Of a stretch of 28,509 nucleotides of DNA, positions 7,557-15,981 are shown in pieces. The DNA is from SZUA-430 sp964646885 (GTDB lineage Bacteria; Pseudomonadota; Alphaproteobacteria; Micropepsales; Micropepsaceae), in NCBI GenBank assembly GCA_964646885.1, contig CAZYFM010000033.1, positions 1 to 28,509 of the forward strand, in the 5' to 3' direction. The position numbers and the translations under genes are program-made. The stretch's first letter is position 1; every line of letters starts with the position of its first letter. Below the pieces are notes generated by a model. That model did not search any database, was not told the origin of the DNA, and saw only the letters and a program-made list of their open reading frames with translations.

Positions 7557-8434
7557 CGCTCACGCCGGAATGCTTCCCATGACACGAGGACCAGCGCGCT
7601 CCAGATGAGCGTGAAGGTCACGACGTGTGCATGCGTGAATGTCTCGCCATACATGAACACGGCGACCGTCAGGCTGATCGACGGAGCGAGGTACTGAAGG
7701 AACCCCACCATGAACAGCGGGATCCGGCGTGCACCGGCAGCGAACAGAAGCAGCGGCACCGCTGTCAGCGGACCGGCAAGCACAAGATAGAAGTCATTCA
7801 GCGGACCATGCTGGCCAAACGCGTTCTGCCCAGTGGAGAACAGGAAGGCGAGATAGCCGAGCGATAGCGGCATCAGCAGCACGGTCTCCACGGTGAGGCC
7901 TTCCACCGACTCGACGTGGATCGTCTTGCGAATAAGACCGTAGATGCCAAAGCTCAGTGCCAGAACCAGCGACACCCACGGCAGGAAACCGAGCGCCCAC
8001 GTCTGGTTGGCCACGCCCAGCGCCGCAAGGCCGATGGCCCCCTTCTGGGCATCCGTGAGCTTCTCCTTCAGCACCGCCACACCCAGGACAAAGCTGACCA
8101 GCGGATTGATGTAGTAGCCGAGGCTGGTCTCGATGATGCGGCCGGACATGACTGCCCAGATGAAGATCCCCCAGTTCACGGCGATCAGCACCGCGCTGGC
8201 CCCCAGCGCAAGCACGGCCTTGGGATCCCGCAGCGCCACCAGCAAATGCGCCAGCCGTTGGCGATAGGCCAGGATGCAGAGCGTGAACGCGAGCGTCCAG
8301 ACAATGCGATGCGCCACGATCTCGACGGCATCCGCCTCGGTGATCTGTTTCCAGAAAATGGGAATGATGCCCCAGATTATGTACGCACTGGCAGCATAGA
8401 CGATGCCGGTACGATCCGGCCGGGCTGGGGTCAT
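7541..8434 (-). CDS. rarD: RarD-type EamA/DMT-superfamily transporter
   Basis: 297 residues, almost entirely hydrophobic, with about ten membrane helices in two EamA repeats. The opening AYIIWGIIPIFWKQ and the segment AHRIVWTLAF are typical of RarD (chloramphenicol-sensitive protein RarD family). The inner-membrane substrate is unknown in nearly all members; DMT proteins usually export small metabolites or amino-acid-like compounds. It is last in the long minus-strand block, 14 nt after the SPL-like gene, and its stop codon lies inside the LOG gene on the other strand (16-nt convergent overlap). Confidence 0.88.
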   Translation of the reverse strand: MTPARPDRTGIVYAASAYIIWGIIPIFWKQITEADAVEIVAHRIVWTLAFTLCILAYRQRLAHLLVALRDPKAVLALGASAVLIAVNWGIFIWAVMSGRIIETSLGYYINPLVSFVLGVAVLKEKLTDAQKGAIGLAALGVANQTWALGFLPWVSLVLALSFGIYGLIRKTIHVESVEGLTVETVLLMPLSLGYLAFLFSTGQNAFGQHGPLNDFYLVLAGPLTAVPLLLFAAGARRIPLFMVGFLQYLAPSISLTVAVFMYGETFTHAHVVTFTLIWSALVLVSWEAFRRERYSAA

Positions 8435-8448
8435 CGCGTCGAAGTTAC

Positions 8449-9897
8449 CTACTTTTTCTCCCGGTAGACATAGCGCTCATTCATGAACTCGATGAGTGCG
8501 AATTCTGTCACGGCAGGCGGCAGCACATTGAGGATCTGGTTGAGTTCGGCCGATTTGCGGGGCAACTGGCCGTCCTCCACGCCGGCGGCCCGCATCAGTT
8601 CGCCGAGCATGGACGGATTGACGTCCGCAACGTTCATCCGCGAAAGCTCGGCCTTTACCCTGGCAGCCACCTGGCTGAAGCCTTTCGGGCGCGAAGCCTC
8701 CACCGCGTCCTTGAGCGTGGATGCAAACTCGTGTGCACGCTCAAGGACGTTCTGTCCAATCGACAGGTGCACGTTCGGCTCCGACCCGTGATAGCCAAAC
8801 TGCGGCTGGACGTACCAGCCCCTCGCCTTCATTTCGTCGATGATGTGGAAGCATGAGAAGTCATCTGACGTGAATGCGACGAGGTTCAGGTCCGGCTCGC
8901 CGAGCAGCCGAATGCCATCCGTCGTGCGGATGCCATCGACGATGATGTCGGTCGCATCCTTGATGCGACGGGCAAAGCGCATGTAGCCGTCGTCACCCAT
9001 CGCATTCAGCACCGCCCAGGCCGACGCCATGGGACCGCCGGTCTTCGTCGACTGGATGGTGGGATTGATGATCGTGTAGCCCGTCCAGTCCGCCGCCGCA
9101 TACATCTGGTAGCGGCGAAGCTCCTTGTTCCGGTGAAGGATGACGGAGGCACCCTTCGGACAATAGGCATACTTGTGGTAGTCCATCGACATGGACGTGA
9201 CGCCCGGAACGGTGAAGTCGAAGGCGCCCAAAGGCGCACCCAGCCGCTTGTAGTACGGCAGCAGGAACCCGCCGATACAGCCATCCACGTGGAACAGCAG
9301 GCCGTGCTTCTGCGCGACCCGTGCGATGTCCTCGATCGGATCGAGCACGCCATGGCCATACGAAACCGCGGACGCCACGATCTGGATCGTGTTGGGCGTG
9401 ATCGCCTTCTCGATGGCGACCGGATCGGCCTTGAAGGTACCCGGCGTCACGGGCACGAGGACCTTTTTGACATTGAGATAGTGGCAGGCCTTGTGAAACG
9501 CCGCATGCGCCGTCACGGGCAGGATGACTTCGGGCTCGCGGATGTGGGGCTTGGTGGCACGGGCATGATCGCGTGCGGTCTTGACCGCCAGGATGCAGCT
9601 TTCCGTGCCGCCACTGGTAAAGCTTCCCACCACGCCGGGAACATTTCCCAGATGCGCGGACGCCATCGCGATCAGCTCGTTCTCGATCAGCATCATGGAG
9701 GGATAAACCGTCGGATCGAGACTGTTCTCGGTGAGGTAGCGCATGTACGCCCACTTCGCGATCTGCTCGATCTCCTCGCCCGGATCATAGATGTAGGCGA
9801 GCGTCTTTCCCTCCCGCCACGGCAAGTCCCGCGATGAAAACGCCTCCAGCTCTTTCTTGATCTGGTCGTGCGGCTTTCCGTGGGCTGGAATCTTCAT
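8449..9897 (-). CDS. PLP-dependent decarboxylase of the sphingosine-1-phosphate-lyase type
   Basis: 482 residues from the ATG at 9897, which follows the cimA stop by 1 nt (TGA-C-ATG). Longer upstream readings run inside cimA and are not credible. The fold is a type I PLP enzyme of the group II decarboxylase/sphingosine-1-phosphate lyase branch. It has TSGGTESCILAVKTARD (about 115-131), HVDGCIGGF, and the PLP-lysine site SMDYHKYAYCPKGAS with Lys242. Bacterial SPL homologues cleave phosphorylated sphingoid bases to a long-chain aldehyde and phosphoethanolamine; other branch members decarboxylate amino acids. There is no N-terminal membrane helix like that of eukaryotic SPL. Substrate cannot be settled from sequence. 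Coupling to cimA suggests shared expression, but a metabolic link is not obvious. Confidence 0.82.
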   Translation of the reverse strand: MKIPAHGKPHDQIKKELEAFSSRDLPWREGKTLAYIYDPGEEIEQIAKWAYMRYLTENSLDPTVYPSMMLIENELIAMASAHLGNVPGVVGSFTSGGTESCILAVKTARDHARATKPHIREPEVILPVTAHAAFHKACHYLNVKKVLVPVTPGTFKADPVAIEKAITPNTIQIVASAVSYGHGVLDPIEDIARVAQKHGLLFHVDGCIGGFLLPYYKRLGAPLGAFDFTVPGVTSMSMDYHKYAYCPKGASVILHRNKELRRYQMYAAADWTGYTIINPTIQSTKTGGPMASAWAVLNAMGDDGYMRFARRIKDATDIIVDGIRTTDGIRLLGEPDLNLVAFTSDDFSCFHIIDEMKARGWYVQPQFGYHGSEPNVHLSIGQNVLERAHEFASTLKDAVEASRPKGFSQVAARVKAELSRMNVADVNPSMLGELMRAAGVEDGQLPRKSAELNQILNVLPPAVTEFALIEFMNERYVYREKK

Positions 9898-9898
9898 G

Positions 9899-11512
9899 TC
9901 ACGCCTTCTGGCCTGCGGCGGGCGCCCCTTCCTGCAGGAGCTTGTAGGTGATGGAGTCGATGAGCGCCTCGAATGAGGCATCGACAATATTCGCCGAGAC
10001 ACCCACTGTCGACCACCTGCGCCCGTTCCCGTCGGCGCTTTCGATCATGACCCGGGTAACGGCCTCCGTGCCGGCCGTGAGGATACGGACCTTGTAGTCG
10101 ACCAGCTTGAGGTCCTCGAGCCAGGCTGAGTATCGCCCGAGATCCTTCCGCAGGGCATTGTCCAGCGCATTCACGGGACCATTGCCCTCCCCGACATTCA
10201 TGATGCGCTCGCCATCGACCACGACCTTGACGACCGCCTCCGAGACACTGATCTCGTGCCCCAGTGCGTTGTGTCGCCTCTCGACCGACACCCGGAACGA
10301 GTCCACGTTGAAGAAGCTCCGTGTGAGCCCCAGCGTGCGTCGGACGAGCATCTCCAGGGACGCCTCGGCGCCATCATAGGAATAGCCGAGATACTCGCGC
10401 TCCTTTATCAGCTCCAGGAGGGACACGACGCGCGGGTCCTTGGGATCGATTTCGACGCCAAACTCACCCAGCCGCCCGATGAGGTTCGAACGCCCCGCCT
10501 GGTCCGAAACCGGGATCTTGCGGACATTTCCGACGCGCTCGGGCGGAACGTGTTCATAGCTCCGCGGATCCTTGAGGACGGCAGAGGCATGCAGCCCCCC
10601 CTTGTGTGCGAAAGCGGAACTTCCGACGTAGGGCGCATGGCGGTTGGGCGCCCGGTTGAGGATCTCGTCCAGCAGTCGCGACAGGTGGGTGATGTGGCGC
10701 AGCTTCGACTCCGGCACACCGATCTCGAAGGCCTGCGCGAAATCGGGTTTGAGCATCAGCGTCGGAATGAGCGAAACGAGATTGGCATTGCCACACCGTT
10801 CGCCCAGGCCATTGAGGGTCCCCTGAACCTGCCGGACACCGGCCCGCAGCGCAGCCAGCGTGTTGGCAACGGCATTTTCCGTATCGTTGTGGGTATGGAT
10901 GCCGAGCCGGTCGCCGGGTACAAGCCGGACAACCTCGCCCACGATCCGCTCGACCTCGTGCGGCAGCGCGCCACCATTGGTGTCGCAAAGCACGACCCAG
11001 CGCGCGCCGCCATCAAGCGCAGCCTTCAGGCAACTCACCGCATAGGCTGGATTGGCCTTGTACCCGTCAAAGAAATGCTCGGCGTCAAACATGGGCTCGC
11101 GGGAACGGCGCGTCACTTCAGCCATGCTGTCCCTGATCGACAGCAGGTTCTCTTCCTGCGTCACTTCCAGGACCTTCTCGACCTGGAAGTCCCACGACTT
11201 GCCGACAAGGCAGCAGGCGGTCGCCCGGGCATCAAGCACGCTGGCAAGTCCCGGATCATTGCCGGCGCTGCGCCCGGCCTTCTTGGTCATGCCGAACGCG
11301 ACGAACTTAGCATTCTTGAGCTCGAGCTTCTCCGAGAAGAACTTCGTGTCCGTCGGGTTGGCACCCGGCCAGCCACCCTCGATATAGTCGAGACCGAACT
11401 CGTCCAGTGCCAGCGCAATCTGGCGCTTGTCCTCGACGCTGAAGTCCACGCCCTGCGTCTGCGCGCCATCACGCAATGTGGTGTCGAAAAGATAGATCCG
11501 TTCGCGCGTCAC
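9899..11512 (-). CDS. cimA: (R)-citramalate synthase
   Basis: 537 residues. It belongs to the alpha-isopropylmalate/homocitrate synthase superfamily and should condense acetyl-CoA with pyruvate to give (R)-citramalate, opening a threonine-independent route to 2-oxobutyrate and isoleucine. The TIM-barrel domain has FDTTLRDGAQTQG (metal ligand Asp15) and GIHTHND with the metal-binding His206 and His208. A GLGERCGNAN segment and a C-terminal LeuA-type dimer/regulatory domain (about 400-530) follow. Length and the DGAQTQGVDFS wording fit the longer citramalate-synthase type rather than LeuA. The start is GTG at 11512: it overlaps the cysS stop as GTGA and has GGAAGG 7 nt upstream. A GTG at 11527 is less likely. 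Confidence 0.9.
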   Translation of the reverse strand: MTRERIYLFDTTLRDGAQTQGVDFSVEDKRQIALALDEFGLDYIEGGWPGANPTDTKFFSEKLELKNAKFVAFGMTKKAGRSAGNDPGLASVLDARATACCLVGKSWDFQVEKVLEVTQEENLLSIRDSMAEVTRRSREPMFDAEHFFDGYKANPAYAVSCLKAALDGGARWVVLCDTNGGALPHEVERIVGEVVRLVPGDRLGIHTHNDTENAVANTLAALRAGVRQVQGTLNGLGERCGNANLVSLIPTLMLKPDFAQAFEIGVPESKLRHITHLSRLLDEILNRAPNRHAPYVGSSAFAHKGGLHASAVLKDPRSYEHVPPERVGNVRKIPVSDQAGRSNLIGRLGEFGVEIDPKDPRVVSLLELIKEREYLGYSYDGAEASLEMLVRRTLGLTRSFFNVDSFRVSVERRHNALGHEISVSEAVVKVVVDGERIMNVGEGNGPVNALDNALRKDLGRYSAWLEDLKLVDYKVRILTAGTEAVTRVMIESADGNGRRWSTVGVSANIVDASFEALIDSITYKLLQEGAPAAGQKA

Positions 11513-12876
11513 GACAGCACCTTCCACGTTGTGCCTTTCGGCCCGTCCTCGATGGCGACGCCCAGCGTCGTCAGTTCGCCGCGCAGGCGGTCGGCCTCGG
11601 CGAAGTTCTTCGCCTTGCGTGCCGCATTGCGCTTGGCAATCAGGTCCTCCACGAGCGCGGCATCAATCGTCTGCCCCACCACGAAGTCCTGATCGCGCTC
11701 GCCACCGTAAAGTCCGACAAACGACAATGCACGACGCAGGCCGCGCCGGTCGGCATCGCTGCTGCGTGCACCGCTTGCCAGCCCGTGCAGTACGGAGATG
11801 GCTGCCGGCGTGTTGAGGTCATCCGACAGCGCCGCAACAAGATCCACAGGCACGCTGTCGGCTTCCACCACGTCATGCACGAGCCGCGCCCAGTCCATCA
11901 GCGTGGATTTCGACGCTGTCAGGCGATCGACTGTCCAGTCAATGGGCTGGCGATAATGCGTCTGCAGCATCGCGAAGCGCAGCACGCGGCCATGCCACTG
12001 CTGCCCGCCGAACTTCTTCTCGGCCAGCAACTCGCGGATGGTAATGAAGTTGCCGAGCGACTTCGACATCTTCTCGCCTTCCACCTGCAGGAAGCCATTG
12101 TGCAGCCAGTAGTTCGCGAGCGCCTTGCCGTGATGCGCGCCGGCGCTCTGCGCGACCTCGTTCTCGTGATGCGGGAACATCAGGTCGATACCGCCGGCGT
12201 GAATGTCAAAGGTTTCGCCCAGGTGCTTCTCGCCCATGGCCGAGCACTCGATGTGCCAGCCCGGACGCCCCTTGCCCCAGGGGCTGTCCCAGCCCGGCAT
12301 CGTGTCATCCGACGGCTTCCAGAGCACAAAGTCCATCGGGCTCTTCTTGTACGGCGCCACCTCGACGCGCGCGCCGGCGATCATCTCGTCCAGCGCCCGG
12401 CGCGACAGGCGGCCATAGTCCGGATCCGAGCCGACATCGAAGAGCACATGCCCCTCGGCCTCATAGGCATGCTTCGCAGCGATCAGGCGCCCGATCATGT
12501 CGATGATCTCGTCCATCGTCTCGGTCACGCGCGGTTCAAGCGTGGGCGGCAGGCTGCCCAGCGAGATCGCGTCTTCCTGGTAGATCTTCGCCGTCCCCTC
12601 CGTCAGGTCGCGGATCGAGACACCTCGCTGCGCGGCACGCGCAATGATCTTGTCCTCCACGTCCGTGATGTTGCGGACATAGGTGACATGACGCTCGCCA
12701 TAGATGTGCCGGAGCAGCCGGAAAAGGACATCGAACACGATGACCGGACGGCCATTGCCGATATGCGCGAAGTCATAGACGGTAGGTCCGCAGACATACA
12801 TGCGGACATTCTTCGGGTCGATCGGCGTGAAGACCTGCTTCTCGCGCGCCAGCGTGTTGTAAACCGTCATACTCAT
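11509..12876 (-). CDS. cysS: Cysteine--tRNA ligase
   Basis: 455 residues; class I aminoacyl-tRNA synthetase charging tRNA-Cys in the cytoplasm. Visible landmarks are CGPTVYD with zinc-ligand Cys29, the HIGH-type AHIGN motif (His38), GWHIECSAM, the HAGGIDLMFPHHENE segment and KMSKS (269-273). The C-terminal DALR-type helical region closes the protein at normal length. The start at ATG 12876 has GAGG 8 nt upstream. It overlaps cimA by 4 nt and follows gltX after about 205 nt. A short hydrophobic reading frame with two Cys codons lies in that upstream space. Confidence 0.95.
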   Translation of the reverse strand: MSMTVYNTLAREKQVFTPIDPKNVRMYVCGPTVYDFAHIGNGRPVIVFDVLFRLLRHIYGERHVTYVRNITDVEDKIIARAAQRGVSIRDLTEGTAKIYQEDAISLGSLPPTLEPRVTETMDEIIDMIGRLIAAKHAYEAEGHVLFDVGSDPDYGRLSRRALDEMIAGARVEVAPYKKSPMDFVLWKPSDDTMPGWDSPWGKGRPGWHIECSAMGEKHLGETFDIHAGGIDLMFPHHENEVAQSAGAHHGKALANYWLHNGFLQVEGEKMSKSLGNFITIRELLAEKKFGGQQWHGRVLRFAMLQTHYRQPIDWTVDRLTASKSTLMDWARLVHDVVEADSVPVDLVAALSDDLNTPAAISVLHGLASGARSSDADRRGLRRALSFVGLYGGERDQDFVVGQTIDAALVEDLIAKRNAARKAKNFAEADRLRGELTTLGVAIEDGPKGTTWKVLS

Positions 12877-13081
12877 CGTCACATCCTCATCCAGTCGGTC
12901 CGGCCAGTCACTCCGGAGGGCCGGTGCTGGGATTCAGGTCTCGGATGAGAAAGGAATCAGAAGCGCGGCCACCAAGCTTGGTTTAGCCACAAATACAAAT
13001 GAAGAGGCCAGCAATCACCATCGAAGGTGTCGCGTCGGTCATGCCAGAACTGAACGTCCCGTTGGCCACGTCTGCCGTCCT
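12877..13081 (-). promoter_or_regulatory. cysS leader region with inverted repeats and a possible Cys-containing leader peptide
   Basis: On the minus strand this 205-nt spacer holds a 19-codon frame (13042-12983) whose last residues are FICICG, using two TGT codons. It is followed by the 12-bp palindrome ACCAAGCTTGGT and, nearer cysS, by CCGGCC...GGCCGG arms. No clear ribosome-binding site precedes the small frame. This could be a leader/attenuator or chance. Confidence 0.25.
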
Positions 13082-14233
13082 CTAAGCTGCCTGTCCCGCG
13101 AGGCGCTTCCTCGCCCGTTCAGGCCCAATCAGCGGTAGCAGCTTTTTCATCTCGGGTCCATGGTCCTGACCGGTCAAAGCTTTGCGCAAAGGCATGAACA
13201 AATCTTTTCCCTTCAGCCCGGTTTTCGCGGAAACCGCCGCGGTCCATTCGCCCCAGGTGGCCACGGTGAAGGGCCCCTGCGGCAACAGTCCCGCCGCCTG
13301 TTCGGTAAACGCCGCGTTCGTGATGACCGGCTCCAGCGGGCCCTGGACCACCATCCACCAGGCCTCCGCATCCTTCAGGGTCTGAAGGTTGTCGCGTACC
13401 GCATCCCAGAAGGCCGCACCGCCACCGATGCCACGTTGAGCCAGCCCACCCGAAACCTTCTCGTAGGACATGCCATGCAGGAGCTTGTGATTGATAGCCA
13501 GCACGTCGGCGGTATCGAAATGCGCCGGCGCGCGCGAGAACTTCGACAGGTCGAAATCGGCGACGAGCTCTTCCAGGGTCTGTCGCGGCACGACCGGATC
13601 CGAGGTTCCAAGCTTTGCCAGCAGGCTGTTGATCGCCTGTGGCTCGACACCCTGATTCCGAAACTCTTCGATTGACAGCGAGCCGAGGCGCTTGGACAGG
13701 GCCTCTCCGCCGGGACCGACCAGCATCGAGAAGTGGGCGAAGGACGGAACACGCGCGCCCATCGCCTCGAAGATCTCGATCTGCACGCCCGTGTTGGTGA
13801 CGTGGTCTTCACCGCGGATGATGTGCGTGATCCCGAAGTCGATATCATCAATCACGCTGGGCAGCGTATAGAGATACGAGCCGTCCTCGCGGATGAGAAC
13901 GGGATCCGAGAGAGACGTCGTCTCGATGTGCACCTTGCCGCGAATGATGTCGTTGAACTCGATCGCCTGACCAGACAGCTTGAAGCGCCAGTGGGGCTTT
14001 CGGCCACTCGCTTCGAACGCGGCACGCTGCTCGTCTGTCAGCTTGAGCGCCGCCCGATCATAGATCGGTGGCTTGTGCTGCGCGAGCTGCCGCTTGCGGC
14101 GTCGATCGAGCTCGTCCGCCGTCTCGTAGCAGGGATAGAGCCGCCCCATCGCCCGCAGCTTGTCGGCGGCTGCGTCATGCATCGCCGAACGAGCCGACTG
14201 CCGCGCGAACAGATCATGCCGCAGGCCAAGCCA
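13082..14233 (-). CDS. gltX: Glutamate--tRNA ligase, GltX2-like (5' end lost in assembly gap)
   Basis: 383 C-terminal residues remain; the first residue after the gap is the Trp of WLGL. About 65 N-terminal residues with the catalytic HIGH motif lie in the gap. The body shows the tRNA-synthetase class I Glu/Gln fold: IIRGEDHVTNTGVQ, a KMSKS-loop version GEALSKRLGS, and the anticodon-binding C-terminal half. The ALSKRLGSLSIEEF wording and the following LGTSDP, FSRAPAHFD and LLHGMSYEKV segments resemble the second GluRS of alphaproteobacteria (GltX2). Some second copies show altered tRNA preference, such as charging tRNA-Gln for later amidation. Whether another gltX exists elsewhere cannot be seen. 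Confidence 0.88.
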   Translation of the reverse strand, partial: WLGLRHDLFARQSARSAMHDAAADKLRAMGRLYPCYETADELDRRRKRQLAQHKPPIYDRAALKLTDEQRAAFEASGRKPHWRFKLSGQAIEFNDIIRGKVHIETTSLSDPVLIREDGSYLYTLPSVIDDIDFGITHIIRGEDHVTNTGVQIEIFEAMGARVPSFAHFSMLVGPGGEALSKRLGSLSIEEFRNQGVEPQAINSLLAKLGTSDPVVPRQTLEELVADFDLSKFSRAPAHFDTADVLAINHKLLHGMSYEKVSGGLAQRGIGGGAAFWDAVRDNLQTLKDAEAWWMVVQGPLEPVITNAAFTEQAAGLLPQGPFTVATWGEWTAAVSAKTGLKGKDLFMPLRKALTGQDHGPEMKKLLPLIGPERARKRLAGQAA

Positions 14234-14333
14234 NNNNNNNNNNNNNNNNNNNNNNNNNNNNNNNNNNNNNNNNNNNNNNNNNNNNNNNNNNNNNNNNNNN
14301 NNNNNNNNNNNNNNNNNNNNNNNNNNNNNNNNN
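14234..14333. other. Assembly gap (100 N)
   Basis: Exactly 100 undetermined bases, the usual placeholder for a scaffold gap of unknown size. The missing ends of nadE (about 25 codons plus stop) and gltX (about 65 codons) need roughly 270 nt or more, so the true gap is larger than 100. Reading frames that cross it are artefacts. Confidence 0.97.
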
Positions 14334-15908
14334 CGCCTGCCGCCTTTTGTATTCGGCAATCGACAGCAGATGCTCGACCCGCTTGATCGTCGCGAGGTCA
14401 TGCCCGCGCGCCATGATCTGCTCGACCGGCATCTCGCCTTCCACCAGGCACTCTAGGATATCGTCGAGCTTCGGATAGGGCGGCAGCGAGTCTTCGTCCT
14501 TCTGGTTCGCGCGCAGTTCCGCCGTCGGCGGCTTGTCGATCACGCGCACCGGCATCACGGGACCGGCAGGCCCCAGCGCGCCTTTCGGCTTGTGTGCATT
14601 GCGCCAGCGCGAGAGCGCGAAGACCTGCATCTTGTAGAGGTCCTTCAGCACATTGTAGCCGCCGCACATGTCGCCATAAAGCGTGGCATAGCCAACCGAC
14701 ATTTCCGACTTGTTGCCGGTCGTCAGCACCATCGGCCCGAACTTGTTCGAGATCGCCATCAGAGTGACGCCGCGAATGCGCGACTGGATGTTTTCCTCCG
14801 TCGTGTCCGGCGCTCGTCCTGCAAAGAGGTTGCCCAGCATGCCGCCAAAGGCCGTCACCGCATCTTCAATCGCAATCGAGTCCAGCCGAGTACCGAGCAT
14901 GCGCGCGACGCCCTCGGCGTCGTCCAGGCTCTCCTGTGAGGTGAAGCGCGAAGGCATCATCACGCAGCGCACGCGATCCGCGCCAAGCGCATCCACGGCG
15001 ACCGCCGCGGTCAGCGCCGAGTCAATGCCGCCCGACAGGCCGAGCACGACACCGGGAAAGCGGTTCTTGCGCACATAGTCGCCAAGGCCAAGCATCATCG
15101 CGTGATAGATGGCTTCAAGGCCCTTCGGCAGCTCCGTCATGGGGCCCGGCGCACAGCGCCAGCCCTCACCCGTGCGCGTCCACGTCGTGGTGACGACGGA
15201 AGGCTCCCAGGCCGGCATCTGCAGCGCGAGCGAGCGATCCGCATTCAGCACAAAGGACGCGCCATCGAACACGAGTTCATCCTGTCCGCCCAGCTGGTTC
15301 AGGTAAGCCAGCGGCAAGCCGCTTTCGACCACGCGCGAGACGACGATGTTAAGGCGGGTTTCTTCCTTCGACGCCTCGAAGGGCGACCCATTCGGCACCA
15401 GCAGGAACTCGGCGCCGGTTTCTTCGAGGCACTCGACGACATCGCTCTTCCAGATGTCCTCGCAGATCGGAACACCGATCCGAACGCCACGAATGTCGAT
15501 CGGTCCCGGCATGGGGCCGGGCGCGAACAGGCGCTTCTCGTCAAAGACGCCGTAATTGGGCAGGTCGACCTTGTAGCGCAGCGCCTTGACGACGCCGCCA
15601 TCGAGATACGCCATCGCATTGTAGAGGCGTCCATCCTCGACCCATGGTGTCCCGATGAGGACACCGGGACCGGTCACGGTCTCCTTGGCAAGCGCCTCGA
15701 CCGCCGTGCGCGCATCCGCCTGCAGTGCAGGCTTCAGCACCAGGTCCTCCGGCGGATAGCCAACGACGAATAGCTCGCTGAACAGGATGACGTCAGCACC
15801 CTGCGCCGCAGCCTCCGCACGCGCCTTGCGGGCGAGCGCCATGTTGCCGTTGATGTCCCCGAGCGTCGGGTTCAGCTGGGCAAGGGCAATCTTGATTCTG
15901 TCAGTCAT
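14334..15908 (-). CDS. nadE: Glutamine-dependent NAD+ synthase (3' end lost in assembly gap)
   Basis: 525 residues are visible, ending EYKRRQA at the gap; family members normally continue about 25 residues. The N-terminal nitrilase-like glutaminase domain has the catalytic triad Glu45, Lys113 and Cys149 (in VPICEDIWKS). The C-terminal ATP-pyrophosphatase domain has the SGGIDS P-loop at 292-297. The enzyme amidates nicotinic acid adenine dinucleotide to NAD+ with ATP, using ammonia from glutamine channelled between the domains. The start at ATG 15908 has no strong ribosome-binding site. It lies 73 nt downstream of gnnB and continues the same transcription direction. Confidence 0.94.
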
Positions 15909-15981
15909 CGGATGTGTTCATCGTGGCGCCGACGCGACGCGCGGCCACCACAATAATGGATCACGAAGGTTCGACGCTACC

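Noticed and set aside
9897..10002. N-terminal extension of the SPL-like enzyme
   Set aside because: The extra residues are Ser/Arg/Pro-rich, read from inside cimA, and the ATG at 9897 fits the family and the cimA stop.
10256..12948. Long plus-strand frames (478 and 490 codons) opposite cimA and cysS
   Set aside because: Same shadow pattern; the minus-strand genes have full motif sets and ribosome-binding sites.
13082..14401. Continuous frame through the N run joining gltX to upstream sequence
   Set aside because: The residues beyond the gap are an off-frame reading of nadE; the join is an artefact of translating N.
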